NCBI GenBank assembly: GCA_021739625.1
Contig: JAIPBJ010000005.1
Span: forward strand, 1-64,000
Direction of reading: 5' to 3'
Length of the DNA stretch: 64,000 bases
Origin: Flavobacteriales bacterium
Lineage (GTDB): Bacteria; Bacteroidota; Bacteroidia; UBA10329
Below the pieces are notes generated by a model. It was not told the origin of the DNA. It saw nothing but the letters and a program-made list of their open reading frames with translations, and made no database searches. A program made the position numbers and the translations under genes. Below are positions 53,843 to 62,383 of the stretch, piece by piece. The first letter of the stretch is position 1; each line of letters starts with the position of its first letter.

Positions 53843-54581
53843 GCGGTCGGGGGTGCTGCCCAAGGCAGTTGTCCCTTGGGTGCTGATGCTCCTCCTATCG
53901 GCCGGGGCAGTGGCGCAGTCCACCGATGTGCAGTCGTGGGTGTCGGCAGGCATCACCACCGACATCGGCAAGCGGTTCTCCGCAGGATTCCAGACCCAGG
54001 TGCGCGTCATGGACCGTTTCTCGCAGGTGGGCTCGGTGCTGCTGGAGCCCGAAGTGGCCTTCAAAGTCAACAAGTATCTCAAATTCGGTCTGGGCTACCG
54101 GTTCACCATACGTACGGGGATTGACGATTTCAACCGCACGGCCAACCGTTTCAACATCGATGCCGAGGGCAGGAAGAAGTTCGGAGATCTGGCCATCAAG
54201 CTGCGCGCCCGCTTGCAGCAGGGTTTTCCCGACCCCTATCTCAACGAGAACAGGGAGCCGTACTCCTATCCGCTGTACACCCGCGAGAAACTGTCGTTCG
54301 CCTACCGCGTCAGCAAACTGTGGAGCCCCTTCATCGAGGCCGAACTCTTCTTTCCGCTCAATGATGCCCGCAAGCCTGCCATGGACCGCTATCGCGTCAC
54401 AGTGGGTTCCTCATTCGACCTCAAGTATCGCAACGCGGTGGAGGTGTTCTTCCGCCTGCAGCAGGAGGTGAGCACCCCCGACCCTGAGACCGACCTGATC
54501 ATCGGCATCGGCTATACCTACGACCTCAAGCTGCCCAAATTCAAGAAGAAGAAAGACAAGAAGGATGGGAAAGGTCAATGA
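53823..54581 (+). CDS. DUF2490-like outer-membrane beta-barrel protein
   Basis: About 252 aa; four consecutive in-frame ATGs (53823, 53826, 53829, 53832) follow an AGGGGG ribosome site, so the exact start is open. Signal peptide ends SAGAVAQ; the remainder is alternating beta strands (GKRFSAGFQTQVRVMDR, LKFGLGYRFTIRTGIDDF) typical of DUF2490 barrels, with a lysine-rich terminus. It overlaps the DUF4956 gene by 20 bp and the CotH gene by 17 bp. Confidence 0.8.
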   Translation: MMMMRTERSGVLPKAVVPWVLMLLLSAGAVAQSTDVQSWVSAGITTDIGKRFSAGFQTQVRVMDRFSQVGSVLLEPEVAFKVNKYLKFGLGYRFTIRTGIDDFNRTANRFNIDAEGRKKFGDLAIKLRARLQQGFPDPYLNENREPYSYPLYTREKLSFAYRVSKLWSPFIEAELFFPLNDARKPAMDRYRVTVGSSFDLKYRNAVEVFFRLQQEVSTPDPETDLIIGIGYTYDLKLPKFKKKKDKKDGKGQ

Positions 54582-56643
54582 CAGGTTGGGACGTGCCGTG
54601 ATGCTGATGGCGCTGTTGCTGCAACTGCCCAGCAGCATGGCGCAGACCTTCAGCGGTGCGGTCGGAACCATTCTGGACGATGGCAGCCATAACCACTACC
54701 TCGCGCAGGTGAGCGGGGTGGTGCCTGCCGTGATGGACACGAACTATGGACTAGAGACCGTGTGCATCACCCTGACCCATACCTGGACCGATGACCTCGT
54801 GATCTCGCTCATTGCGCCCGATGGAAGCGAGTTTCTGCTGGCCGGCCGCAACGGGGGCGATGGCGACAACTATACCGCCACCTGCTTCAATCAGGATGCG
54901 GCCGTGCCCATCGACAATGTCGGGGCACCGTTCACAGGCACTTTCAGGCCCGAGGGCGCCATGGCCATGGTGAACAACGGCCAGGATCCGAACGGCACAT
55001 GGACCCTCCACATCTGGGACTCCTATCCATGGGCCGACACGGGCGACCTGCTGTCGTGGTCGGTGACCTTTGGCGACCAGCCCGCCACGCCTTTCCCATT
55101 CTCGGCCACCGTGCTGCCCCTGGTGGTGGTGAACACCCATGGGGGCCTTATTCCGGACGACCCCAAGGTGATGGTGGGCATGCGCATCATTCGCAATGCC
55201 GATGGTGCCCCCAACCGGCCCACCGACCCTGGCAATATCTATGACGGCCTCGCGGGCATGGAGACGCGCGGCAACAGCTCGAACGGCATGCCCAAGCGCT
55301 CCTACAACTTCGAGACCCGCAATGCCGACTCCACGAACCGCGATGTGGTGCTGCTCGACATGCCCCTCGATAACGACTGGTGCCTCATTGCCAATTATTC
55401 CGACAAGACCCTGATGCGCAACTGGTACAGCTATCACCTGTTCCGCAAGATGGGCCACTGGGCACCGCGCATGGAGTTCTGCGAACTGATGGTGGATGGC
55501 GAGTATCAGGGCATCTATCTCCTTGGCGAGCGCATCAAGAAGGGACCCGACCGTGTGACCATCGCCACGATGACCACCAGCGATGTAGAGGGGGCCGAGC
55601 TCACCGGGGGCTACATCTTCAAGGTCGATTGGGTTGACAATGGCGATGTGGTGTGGCAGTCGCAGTTCCCGGCCGTCAATGCCAGTGAGGGTCTCCGTTT
55701 CGTGCTCGACTATCCCAAGCCAGAGAACCTGCAGCCCCAGCAGCTCGACTACATCAGGGCCTACGTGGACAGCTTTGAGCAGGCCATGGACAGCCCCGAT
55801 TTCAGCGATACGCTCAGCGGGTTCAGGAACTTCATTTCGCAGGGCAGTTTTGTGGACTACATCATCCTCACCGAATTCACCAAGAACACGGACGGCTATC
55901 GCCTCAGCACCTTCCTGCACAAGGTGAAGAACGGGAAGATCAAGGCCGGCCCACCGTGGGACTACGACCTCTCGTGGGGCAATGCCGACTACATGAACGG
56001 TTATTATCCCGGAGGATGGGACTTCGAGACCCAGTCCGACCTTACCGACCAATGCCCTTTCTGGTGGTCGCGGTTCTTCGAGGACACTGTCTTCATGGAC
56101 CGCGTGCGCTGCCGTTGGCAGGAGCTTCGCGAGCATGCCTTCCATCCCGACACCATCAAGGCCGAGATTGATTCGCTGGCCGAACTGCTGGGCCCGGCCA
56201 TCGGCACCAATTTCACCAAATGGCCCATCCTTGGCACCTATGTGTGGCCCAACCCCAGCCCCATTCCCGATGACTATCCGGGAGAGATTGCCAAGCTCAA
56301 GGACTGGGCCGATTTCCGCATCACGTGGCTCGATGAGCACTGGCCGGGCACGTGTGCCGAGGTGGTGAACAGTGTGGGTGATGCCGGTGCAATGGGCCGT
56401 GGGCTGTCGCTCTATCCCAACCCCAGCAACGGGGTTTTCAGGGTGGCCGTGCCGCAGGGCGACAACACGGGCACACTGGTTGTGAGCACGATGGATGGGA
56501 GCATGGTGATGCGGCAGGGCCATGCGGGCACTGCGGCCATCGAAGTGAACCTTGGAGCCTTGGGTGCGGGCCTGTATGTGGTGACGTGGCAGACGGCCAC
56601 GGGCCTCTATCGCGCCAAGGCCAACGTGACGGGCTGGCGCTGA
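54565..56643 (+). CDS. Secreted CotH-family kinase with P-domain and T9SS type A tail
   Basis: 692 aa. Signal peptide ends SSMAQ (~27). Residues ~30-175 are a proprotein-convertase P-like domain (VCITLTHTWTDDLVISLIAPDG, DPNGTWTLHIWDSYPWADTG). The CotH kinase domain follows at ~190-580: METRGNSSNGMPKRSYNFE, KTLMRNWYSYHLFRKMG, GIYLLGERIKKG and the Mg-binding PPWDYDLSWG. A type A tail ends the protein (LSLYPNPSNGVFRVAV). CotH kinases phosphorylate secreted proteins. Motifs are intact. Last gene of the VTC/DUF4956/DUF2490 operon. Confidence 0.9.
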   Translation: MGKVNDRLGRAVMLMALLLQLPSSMAQTFSGAVGTILDDGSHNHYLAQVSGVVPAVMDTNYGLETVCITLTHTWTDDLVISLIAPDGSEFLLAGRNGGDGDNYTATCFNQDAAVPIDNVGAPFTGTFRPEGAMAMVNNGQDPNGTWTLHIWDSYPWADTGDLLSWSVTFGDQPATPFPFSATVLPLVVVNTHGGLIPDDPKVMVGMRIIRNADGAPNRPTDPGNIYDGLAGMETRGNSSNGMPKRSYNFETRNADSTNRDVVLLDMPLDNDWCLIANYSDKTLMRNWYSYHLFRKMGHWAPRMEFCELMVDGEYQGIYLLGERIKKGPDRVTIATMTTSDVEGAELTGGYIFKVDWVDNGDVVWQSQFPAVNASEGLRFVLDYPKPENLQPQQLDYIRAYVDSFEQAMDSPDFSDTLSGFRNFISQGSFVDYIILTEFTKNTDGYRLSTFLHKVKNGKIKAGPPWDYDLSWGNADYMNGYYPGGWDFETQSDLTDQCPFWWSRFFEDTVFMDRVRCRWQELREHAFHPDTIKAEIDSLAELLGPAIGTNFTKWPILGTYVWPNPSPIPDDYPGEIAKLKDWADFRITWLDEHWPGTCAEVVNSVGDAGAMGRGLSLYPNPSNGVFRVAVPQGDNTGTLVVSTMDGSMVMRQGHAGTAAIEVNLGALGAGLYVVTWQTATGLYRAKANVTGWR

Positions 56644-56650
56644 GGCGCGG

Positions 56651-57688
56651 TCAATAGGAGATGACCACGTTCTTGATCTGGTCCTGAAAGTCGATGTTGG
56701 TGGCCCCGCTCAGGATGCAGCTGTTGGGGTAGGAAGTCAGGTCGGGGGTCACTTCCCATTCCAAACGGTAAACCCGATTATAGAGCGTGCTGCCATGCAC
56801 ACAGAGGGCTGCGGTCTCATTGCCGAACAGGCATACCCTGTACAGTCCTCCGGCATCTTCACCGGTTGTCCAGATGCCTGCGGCAACGCTGTTGAGCGAT
56901 GTGCCCTCGGCACAGTGGTAGTAGAACCGCAGGGTGTGGTCAACATTGTTGGCCTGGCACGCCCCCGTGGGCTTGTAATAGATCTTCACCGAGATGCGGC
57001 CCGTGGCGGGGCCACTGCTGGCACAGGCGCTCTGGCAGGCCGATAGCGAGACATAGTCCGCCCCGCTGCTCACATAGCTGCAGTTGCCGCCCGAGCAGTC
57101 GTAGCCGGCACTTCCGCCTCCGCTGCACGCGCTCTGGCATTGGGTCAGCGAGGAGTAGGATGCGCCACTGGTGACGTAATTGCAACTGCCACCGGTGCAG
57201 ACATAGCCTGCCGAACCACCGTTGGCAACGCCTGTGGTGACCGTGGCCACGCTGCATGCCGCATCGGCCGACTCGCAGCTCGTGTAGCACATCTGAGTCT
57301 CGGAACAGAAGTAGGGGTAGGAGGGCGAGCAGCACAGGGAGGGTGCTACGGGGAAGTAGCCCTCATCGGTGCAATTGCCACCTCCGGTAAACACCTCGTA
57401 TTGACAGGCCCCGCCCCCGCAGCTGTTGTCGCAGTCGCTATAGGTAGCGTAGGTGCCATCGGTGAGCACATAGGTGCAGGACCCTGAAATGCAATCATAG
57501 CCTGCTGCGTTGTAGCTGTACTGGCATTCGCTGCCATAGTAGCCATCATAGCACTCGCAGGTGCCCGAAACGCACGTGCCGTTGCCGCAGTCCATGTCAA
57601 GGCAGGGGAAGCAGGATGGCAGCGAGCACATCGCCCCGATGACGAAGAAGGCGGAGAAAAAGGTGCGGAGGGAAGCGATGGGACGCAT
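56651..57688 (-). CDS. Cysteine-rich lipoprotein with EGF-like and three novel Cys repeats
   Basis: 345 aa from ATG 57688; an extension to 57775 lacks a sensible N-terminus. Hydrophobic leader with candidate lipobox LPSC, then an EGF-like segment (DCGNGTCVSGTCECYDGYYG). Three repeats follow of the form AGYxCxxGxCxYVxxGxxYxSxxxCxxxC, plus a different Cys-rich part between repeats 1 and 2 (CCSPSYPYFC). The C-terminal ~110 residues (GRISVKIYYKPTGAC) lack repeats and form a beta domain. It converges on the CotH operon, 7 bp away. Not recognised as any named family. Confidence 0.75.
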   Translation of the reverse strand: MRPIASLRTFFSAFFVIGAMCSLPSCFPCLDMDCGNGTCVSGTCECYDGYYGSECQYSYNAAGYDCISGSCTYVLTDGTYATYSDCDNSCGGGACQYEVFTGGGNCTDEGYFPVAPSLCCSPSYPYFCSETQMCYTSCESADAACSVATVTTGVANGGSAGYVCTGGSCNYVTSGASYSSLTQCQSACSGGGSAGYDCSGGNCSYVSSGADYVSLSACQSACASSGPATGRISVKIYYKPTGACQANNVDHTLRFYYHCAEGTSLNSVAAGIWTTGEDAGGLYRVCLFGNETAALCVHGSTLYNRVYRLEWEVTPDLTSYPNSCILSGATNIDFQDQIKNVVISY

Positions 57689-57869
57689 GGGCAGGCAGAT
57701 GTGGTGAATGGAGAGGTGACACAACCTGTGGCCCGTTGCAGGAGCAATAGTACGGTGAATGTCGTTCCCTTTCACATCTTCTGCCGGGGGACGGGGGACG
57801 GGCCATAGTCCATGGTCGATAGTCCATAGTCCACAGACGATCAGGCGGGGTCACCGTGAGCATGACGAA

Positions 57870-57907
57870 GGGGGCCGCCATCCGGTCCACACGGATGAAC
57901 GGCCCCC
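57870..57907 (-). terminator. Strong hairpin, possible terminator of the relic gene
   Basis: GGGGGCCG (57870-57877) pairs with CGGCCCCC (57900-57907); inside, CATCCG pairs with CGGATG. It lies 22 bp beyond the relic's stop codon. The T-tract is poor, so its terminator role is uncertain. Confidence 0.4.
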
Positions 57908-57929
57908 CGGGCACTGGCAGAACGCATCG

Positions 57930-58244
57930 TCAAGGCTTGGGCGGGGCAGGCATGAGGGCGAAGTCGTGAGTCTGATCCTCACCCGCTTTGATGGTGATGT
58001 TGCGGTTCTCGGAGGTGAGGTCGGGGGCCGAGGCGGTGATGGTTGCGGGAGTCGGGTCTGCGGAGACGGGGATGTCCTTGGAGTAGATGCCAGCGGGGCC
58101 TGAAGTGGCGTTGTAGGTCTGGGTGCCGACCGAGATGGCGATGGATGCGTCTTCGCGCCCCTGTCTGCCGTAGGCTGATTTGCGTGAACCCCTGTCATCC
58201 TGAGCTGTCCTCCTGAGCGGAGTCGAAGGACCTGCACGTTCGCA
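57930..58244 (-). pseudogene. 3' fragment of a carboxypeptidase-regulatory-like protein gene
   Basis: A minus-strand frame of 104 codons lies between TAA (58245-58247) and TGA (57930-57932) with no usable ATG. Residues after GREDASIAISVGTQ look like a genuine beta-sandwich protein end (ATSGPAGIYSKDIPVSADP, NITIKAGEDQTHDFALMPAP). The 5' part runs into the palindromic repeat at 58191, which seems to have truncated it. Confidence 0.5.
58191..58232. repeat. Palindromic dispersed-type intergenic repeat
   Basis: CTGTCATCCTGAG...GGAGTCGAAGGACCTG contains the inverted arms GTCCT and AGGAC. Sequences of this kind recur between genes in many bacterial genomes; only one copy is visible here. Confidence 0.4.
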
Positions 58245-58393
58245 TTACCTGCCCCGCCCCCACCCACTGTGGTCTATGGCCTATTGGTCTGAAAGCGGCT
58301 TATCCGTAGTGGATACGGGAAGTTGCGTACAGAATAGTCAGACCTGAGTCTCTTTCAGTAAATTGGCGGTCACCAATCAACTCCCGACTTCGC

Positions 58394-59806
58394 ATGAAAC
58401 GCTCTATCCTCTCCCTATTGATGCTGGCGCAACTTGCATTCTATTCTGTTGCGCACGGTCAGAACTGCTATTCGGATCCCCAGTTCATATCAGAGAACAT
58501 TGGCATCTATCCGCTTGGTCCCATGCAGATGGATTGCGGAGGACTGACTTCCTCAAAGACCATTTCAACAAGGCCGGACACCACGGTGTTCATGATTGAT
58601 TCGCTGACCTTTCATATTGAACTCACCCGGATAGACTCAGTTGGAGGATTGCCACCCGGCCTGTCGCTGCAGACGGATGTGATGAATACCGCCACAACAG
58701 AGTTTCCCTATGGTGTCTGGGCCAATCCGGGCACCCCGTTCGACCATGAGCCCATCGTAGGGTGCATCAGTATTGTAGGTTCGGCCAGCGCGTGGAATGC
58801 CGCCAGTACGGGAGGACCGAACAATGATGGCATTTATCCGTTGACCATCAGACTGATCGAACTTGTTGATACCGTCTCTTCCAGCGACCCTCTCAGTTCA
58901 ATACTCGGTGCCGTGGTGTTGGCATCCGGCACTTGGTCTCCCAATGCAGTCGGCCTAAACCCGCGCTCCGTTCAGCTACAGCTGCGGGTGAATGAATCGG
59001 CCTGCAATGGAGATCTTTCCGTTATGGTTGCGGTCGATGGTGATGACTCTTCCACTCCGGCATGTGATGGAGAGGTGGACGTTGAGGTGTTCTATGGTAC
59101 ACCTCCCTACACCTATACCTATTCCACAGGTGCTTCGGGTTCGGCCCATTTGAACAACCTCTGTACGGGGATATACACCGTTTCTGTGACCGATGCGGTC
59201 GGTTCTATCGGCACCTATGAGTTTGCTGTTCCGTCCGACACCAACATCTATTCGAACATTGTTCCCGGATTGCCGGCCTGGGTCGATACACTTTACGACA
59301 GTTATCCGAGTTGCACACTCGACTTCTTTGCGCCCATCGACAGTTTTGAGATCACCAGCGCTTACGCTCAGGCAGGAGATACCCTTGTTGTTTTCTGGTT
59401 GGTATGGCAGAACGGCAACCCCTATACGCTGGCCAGCGAATACCTGTATATGACAAATGACCCGGTGATCCTCTGCTTTGTCGTCTACTGCGAGAATGGG
59501 CGTTCGCAACCTGGCGTGTTCCAATTGTTCGAGTATTTCGATCCGAGCACGCTGGGACTCAATGATGTTCAGGTTGTGGAGATGAACATCTACCCCAACC
59601 CTACCTCATCCTCCATCACGCTCCAAAGCCACACCCCGCTCTCGCACGCATGGCTCACCGACCTTGCCGGCCGAAGGCTGATGCCGCTCCGACCGAACGA
59701 CACCCAATGGCATGCCGACCTGAGCGCGCTGCCAACAGGCATGTATCTGGTAGAGGCCATCAGCGAGGATGGTAAACGGGGAGTCAACAAGGTGGTGAGG
59801 GAATAG
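58394..59806 (+). CDS. Secreted protein with one SprB-like repeat and T9SS type A tail
   Basis: 470 aa. Signal peptide MKRSILSLLMLAQLAFYSVAHG. The first ~200 residues have no recognised domain (CGGLTSSKTISTRPDTTVF). A SprB-like unit spans ~205-280 (CDGEVDVEVFYGTPPYTYTYSTG, CTGIYTVSVTDAVG). The C-terminus is a Por tail (MNIYPNPTSSSITLQS, GMYLVEAISEDGKRGVNKVVRE). It is monocistronic, followed by a terminator. Confidence 0.85.
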   Translation: MKRSILSLLMLAQLAFYSVAHGQNCYSDPQFISENIGIYPLGPMQMDCGGLTSSKTISTRPDTTVFMIDSLTFHIELTRIDSVGGLPPGLSLQTDVMNTATTEFPYGVWANPGTPFDHEPIVGCISIVGSASAWNAASTGGPNNDGIYPLTIRLIELVDTVSSSDPLSSILGAVVLASGTWSPNAVGLNPRSVQLQLRVNESACNGDLSVMVAVDGDDSSTPACDGEVDVEVFYGTPPYTYTYSTGASGSAHLNNLCTGIYTVSVTDAVGSIGTYEFAVPSDTNIYSNIVPGLPAWVDTLYDSYPSCTLDFFAPIDSFEITSAYAQAGDTLVVFWLVWQNGNPYTLASEYLYMTNDPVILCFVVYCENGRSQPGVFQLFEYFDPSTLGLNDVQVVEMNIYPNPTSSSITLQSHTPLSHAWLTDLAGRRLMPLRPNDTQWHADLSALPTGMYLVEAISEDGKRGVNKVVRE

Positions 59807-59826
59807 GACCTGTCCTGCAACGAAAT

Positions 59827-59863
59827 GGGGCTGTCTCATAACTGGGCCAGCCCCTTTGTTTTT
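59827..59863 (+). terminator. Rho-independent terminator
   Basis: GGGGCTG (59827-59833) pairs with CAGCCCC (59848-59854), followed by TTTGTTTTT, 20 bp after the stop codon at 59806. Confidence 0.8.
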
Positions 59864-60091
59864 CTTGTCGGTTGTTGAAAATCCCTCCGCGCCAGCGTCT
59901 TCGCTGGTCGTCCTATTCGTGAGCGTCCGGATCACATTCACACCCGTCCGCCCAAGTCTTCCCATGCGCTCGTGCTACAGTTCCGCAGTCCGCTTCAGGC
60001 GCATGTTGCGGAACATCACGCGCACGGTTCTCAGCCTATGGCCGGGAGAACGCTGCGCTACGTTGAGAATTCTCAATACGCCTTTCCATCC

Positions 60092-60099
60092 TACCTTCG
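60092..60099 (+). promoter_or_regulatory. -7 element abutting a lipoprotein start codon
   Basis: TACCTTCG (one mismatch from TAnnTTTG) ends 4 bp before ATG 60104, as in other short-leader genes of this window. The nearest TTG is 26 bp upstream, which is long. Confidence 0.35.
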
Positions 60100-60103
60100 C
60101 ACC

Positions 60104-60301
60104 ATGCGCACCATACTTGGCCTGCTTATCCTTGCCGCCTCGGCCCTGCCATCGTGCACAGAAGACTGCTATGACAAGGCATTGGAAGAAGCCTTCTACA
60201 CCATTGACTGCACAGCCGACTGCCCCGGGGTGGTAGGCTGCGATGGCAACACCTATTGCAACGAGTGCATGGCCAACAGCCAAGGCATAAGGGTGGAATA
60301 A
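60104..60301 (+). CDS. Small Kazal-like lipoprotein
   Basis: 65 aa from ATG 60104. Leader MRTILGLLILAASALPSC with lipobox LPSC. The mature part has CTADCPGVVGCDGNTYCNECMANSQGI, close to the Kazal protease-inhibitor core (C-P-x-V-x-G-C-D-G-x-T-Y-x-N-x-C). It is one of two consecutive genes with Kazal-like domains. Inhibitor activity is inferred, not shown. Confidence 0.7.
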   Translation: MRTILGLLILAASALPSCTEDCYDKALEEAFYTIDCTADCPGVVGCDGNTYCNECMANSQGIRVE

Positions 60302-60598
60302 CCCAGCCAGGCCGTGTGCGCCCAGCGAAACCCAGTCCGCAAAGGACGAACACCCCATTCCCTGCCTTCGCCCCATGGCCTTCACCTCCACGCAGACCGA
60401 TGAGATAGCCCGTGAGGCAGAGCAGTTCACTGACCCCTGTCTCCTGTCCCTATTCCCCTCATTCGCATATTCCCACATTGCTCTGCAATGAGCCATTGGC
60501 TTCGCGACCATCGGCCTGCGCCAACCCTTATATGATCTGTCCTGATAAGGCAACGCCACCACCGGGCACTGCGTTCTATGGATGCAAGACCTTCCACC

Positions 60599-62026
60599 AT
60601 GAGACGCTGTTACTTCATCCTTTTGCTGTGCTCCATTGCTTTTGCTGCCAACGCCCAGATTCCCAACAGCGGCATGGAGCTATGGAGCGAGGCCCCACAA
60701 CTCATTCACTGGCAGACCAACAGCTACCCCTTGACCCTGCCGCCCTACGACCCCTACATCGTGCGGCAGGACACAGATGCCCATGGCGGCCAGTATGCCG
60801 CCAATTTCTACGGCAATGGCGTGCTCAAGCCTTGGGCCACAACCACCTTTGCCATCGGCACCGCCCATCCTGCCCAGTTCAACTTCTGGTACAGAGTCAG
60901 CTTTGCACCCTGTGTCAACGATGAGGGATTCCCCGAACAGGACACCGTGAGCATCGATGTGGAACTATTGCTCAATGGTGACGTGGTCGATCAGGGCCAT
61001 TGGGAAAGCACGGTCCCGCAGATGGACTATGAGGCAGAAAGCGTACTCCTGAGCCAGAATGCCACCGAGTTCGATTCCTGCCGCATCACCATTCGTGGCG
61101 GAAAGGTCTATGGCGGATGTGGCATCATCGCTGCCCCCACCGAATTCCGCGTGGACGACCTTTCGCTCACCTATCCCAGTGGCAGCTGCATCGACCCCGA
61201 ACAGATCGACCCCGAGATGGGCTGCCTCGAGATCTATGACCCCGTGTGCGGTTGCGACAATGTCACCTATTCCAATGCGTGCTATGCCGAATTCCATGGC
61301 GGGGTCACCAGCTGGACCTTGGGCGAGTGCGGGACCTGTGTCGCGACCTTCGGTCATACGTCTTCGGCCACCACCGTCAGTTTCACAGACCAGACAGAAA
61401 GCACCGTCACATCGCATTCATGGGATTTTGGCGATGCTTCTGGAACTTCCACCGAGCCGAATCCCACCTACACCTACAGCCACTGGGGATGGTATGAGGT
61501 CTGCCTCACCATCACAGGCCATGATGATGATGGAAACGCCTGCACCGATATGGTATGCCACCCGGTCTATGCCACCGATGGGTGCGTGGACAGCAGCCTC
61601 ATCTGTCCGCCATGGGGTCTGTGCTGCGATGCCCCGCTCCTCGACACCGTGTGCGGCTGCAATGGCATCACCTATATGAATCCCTGCGTGGCCACCTACT
61701 TTGGAGGTGTGCTGGAGACCACGCCCGGCCCCTGCGACAGCATCCCGATTAGAATGGACTTGCGTGTCATCGGTCAGGTTTCACTGATGCCCAATCCTGC
61801 CAAGGACAAGGCAGTGCTCATGGTCGATGTCCTGCAACGGGCAACGTTGGTGGTCACTGTCCGAAACCTGTTGGGGCAGGAGATGTCGTCCACCATGGTG
61901 CCCCAACGCGACCAAGGCCAGCAACGGATAGAGTTGGAGACCGCCCATCTGCCTGCGGGCATCTATCTGGTCGAACTGCGCACTGACGGTCGGTTGCGGA
62001 CAGTGCAGAAGCTGATGAAGCAATGA
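60599..62026 (+). CDS. Secreted protein with two Kazal-like domains, PKD domain and T9SS type A tail
   Basis: 475 aa from ATG 60599 (MRRCYFILLLCSIAFAANA); an upstream ATG at 60578 would spoil the signal peptide. Residues ~25-200 form a beta domain like those of carbohydrate-binding or PCMD-type proteins (DTDAHGGQYAANFYG). The first Kazal-like domain (YDPVCGCDNVTYSNACYAEF) is followed by a PKD domain (SHSWDFGDASGTSTEPNPTYTY), then the second Kazal-like domain (LDTVCGCNGITYMNPCVATYF). A Por tail ends it (VSLMPNPAKDKAVL). Possibly shields the cell from host or predator proteases. Confidence 0.85.
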   Translation: MRRCYFILLLCSIAFAANAQIPNSGMELWSEAPQLIHWQTNSYPLTLPPYDPYIVRQDTDAHGGQYAANFYGNGVLKPWATTTFAIGTAHPAQFNFWYRVSFAPCVNDEGFPEQDTVSIDVELLLNGDVVDQGHWESTVPQMDYEAESVLLSQNATEFDSCRITIRGGKVYGGCGIIAAPTEFRVDDLSLTYPSGSCIDPEQIDPEMGCLEIYDPVCGCDNVTYSNACYAEFHGGVTSWTLGECGTCVATFGHTSSATTVSFTDQTESTVTSHSWDFGDASGTSTEPNPTYTYSHWGWYEVCLTITGHDDDGNACTDMVCHPVYATDGCVDSSLICPPWGLCCDAPLLDTVCGCNGITYMNPCVATYFGGVLETTPGPCDSIPIRMDLRVIGQVSLMPNPAKDKAVLMVDVLQRATLVVTVRNLLGQEMSSTMVPQRDQGQQRIELETAHLPAGIYLVELRTDGRLRTVQKLMKQ

Positions 62027-62114
62027 CCAGCCCGGATTCTTACGGTTGCAGGTAGCCTTCCCCGAAAATAGGGCAGTTTGAAAATAGAGTAACTTCAAAC
62101 CACAAACTGTCAAG

Positions 62115-62204
62115 ATGAAAAAGAGTCGATTCACAGAGACGCAGGCCCTGAGCATCACGCTTGAGATTGACTTTAAGGGGACGGGATCCGCTTCAGGCGG
62201 ATAG
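62115..62204 (+). pseudogene. Relic of an IS3-family transposase OrfA 5' end
   Basis: ATG at 62115 opens MKKSRFTETQALSITLE, the conserved start of IS3-family OrfA (HTH_Tnp_1), then leaves homology and stops at TAG 62202-62204 after 29 codons. The 60 bp upstream (CCCCGAAAATAGGGCAG) may be the element's left end. No orfB or right end is found. Confidence 0.6.
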
Positions 62205-62383
62205 GCGGCACGAGTGGAACGCCCGCGCCAGTGGGTGGTCAAATATCATCGCTAATATCAAACCCCTTTGTAAACAGCCAGAATGGGAATACTAAGAACT
62301 TCCATAAACCATCTGGGATGTACAGGGCGGCACCCATGCCACTTGTGGTGTCCACCACTCTGCGCCATTGACGCTGAAAGCGC

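Larger units (their letters stand above)
57689..58393. other. Intergenic region with relic gene, hairpin and short repeats
   Basis: About 700 bp without an intact gene. It holds imperfect AGTCCAT repeats (about 57805-57835), a strong hairpin (57870-57907), a minus-strand gene relic (57930-58244) and a dispersed-repeat-like palindrome (58191-58232). Confidence 0.6.

Noticed and set aside
57805-57835. AGTCCAT short tandem repeats as a regulatory array
   Set aside because: Only about four imperfect copies in a gene-poor region with relics; nothing links them to a gene.
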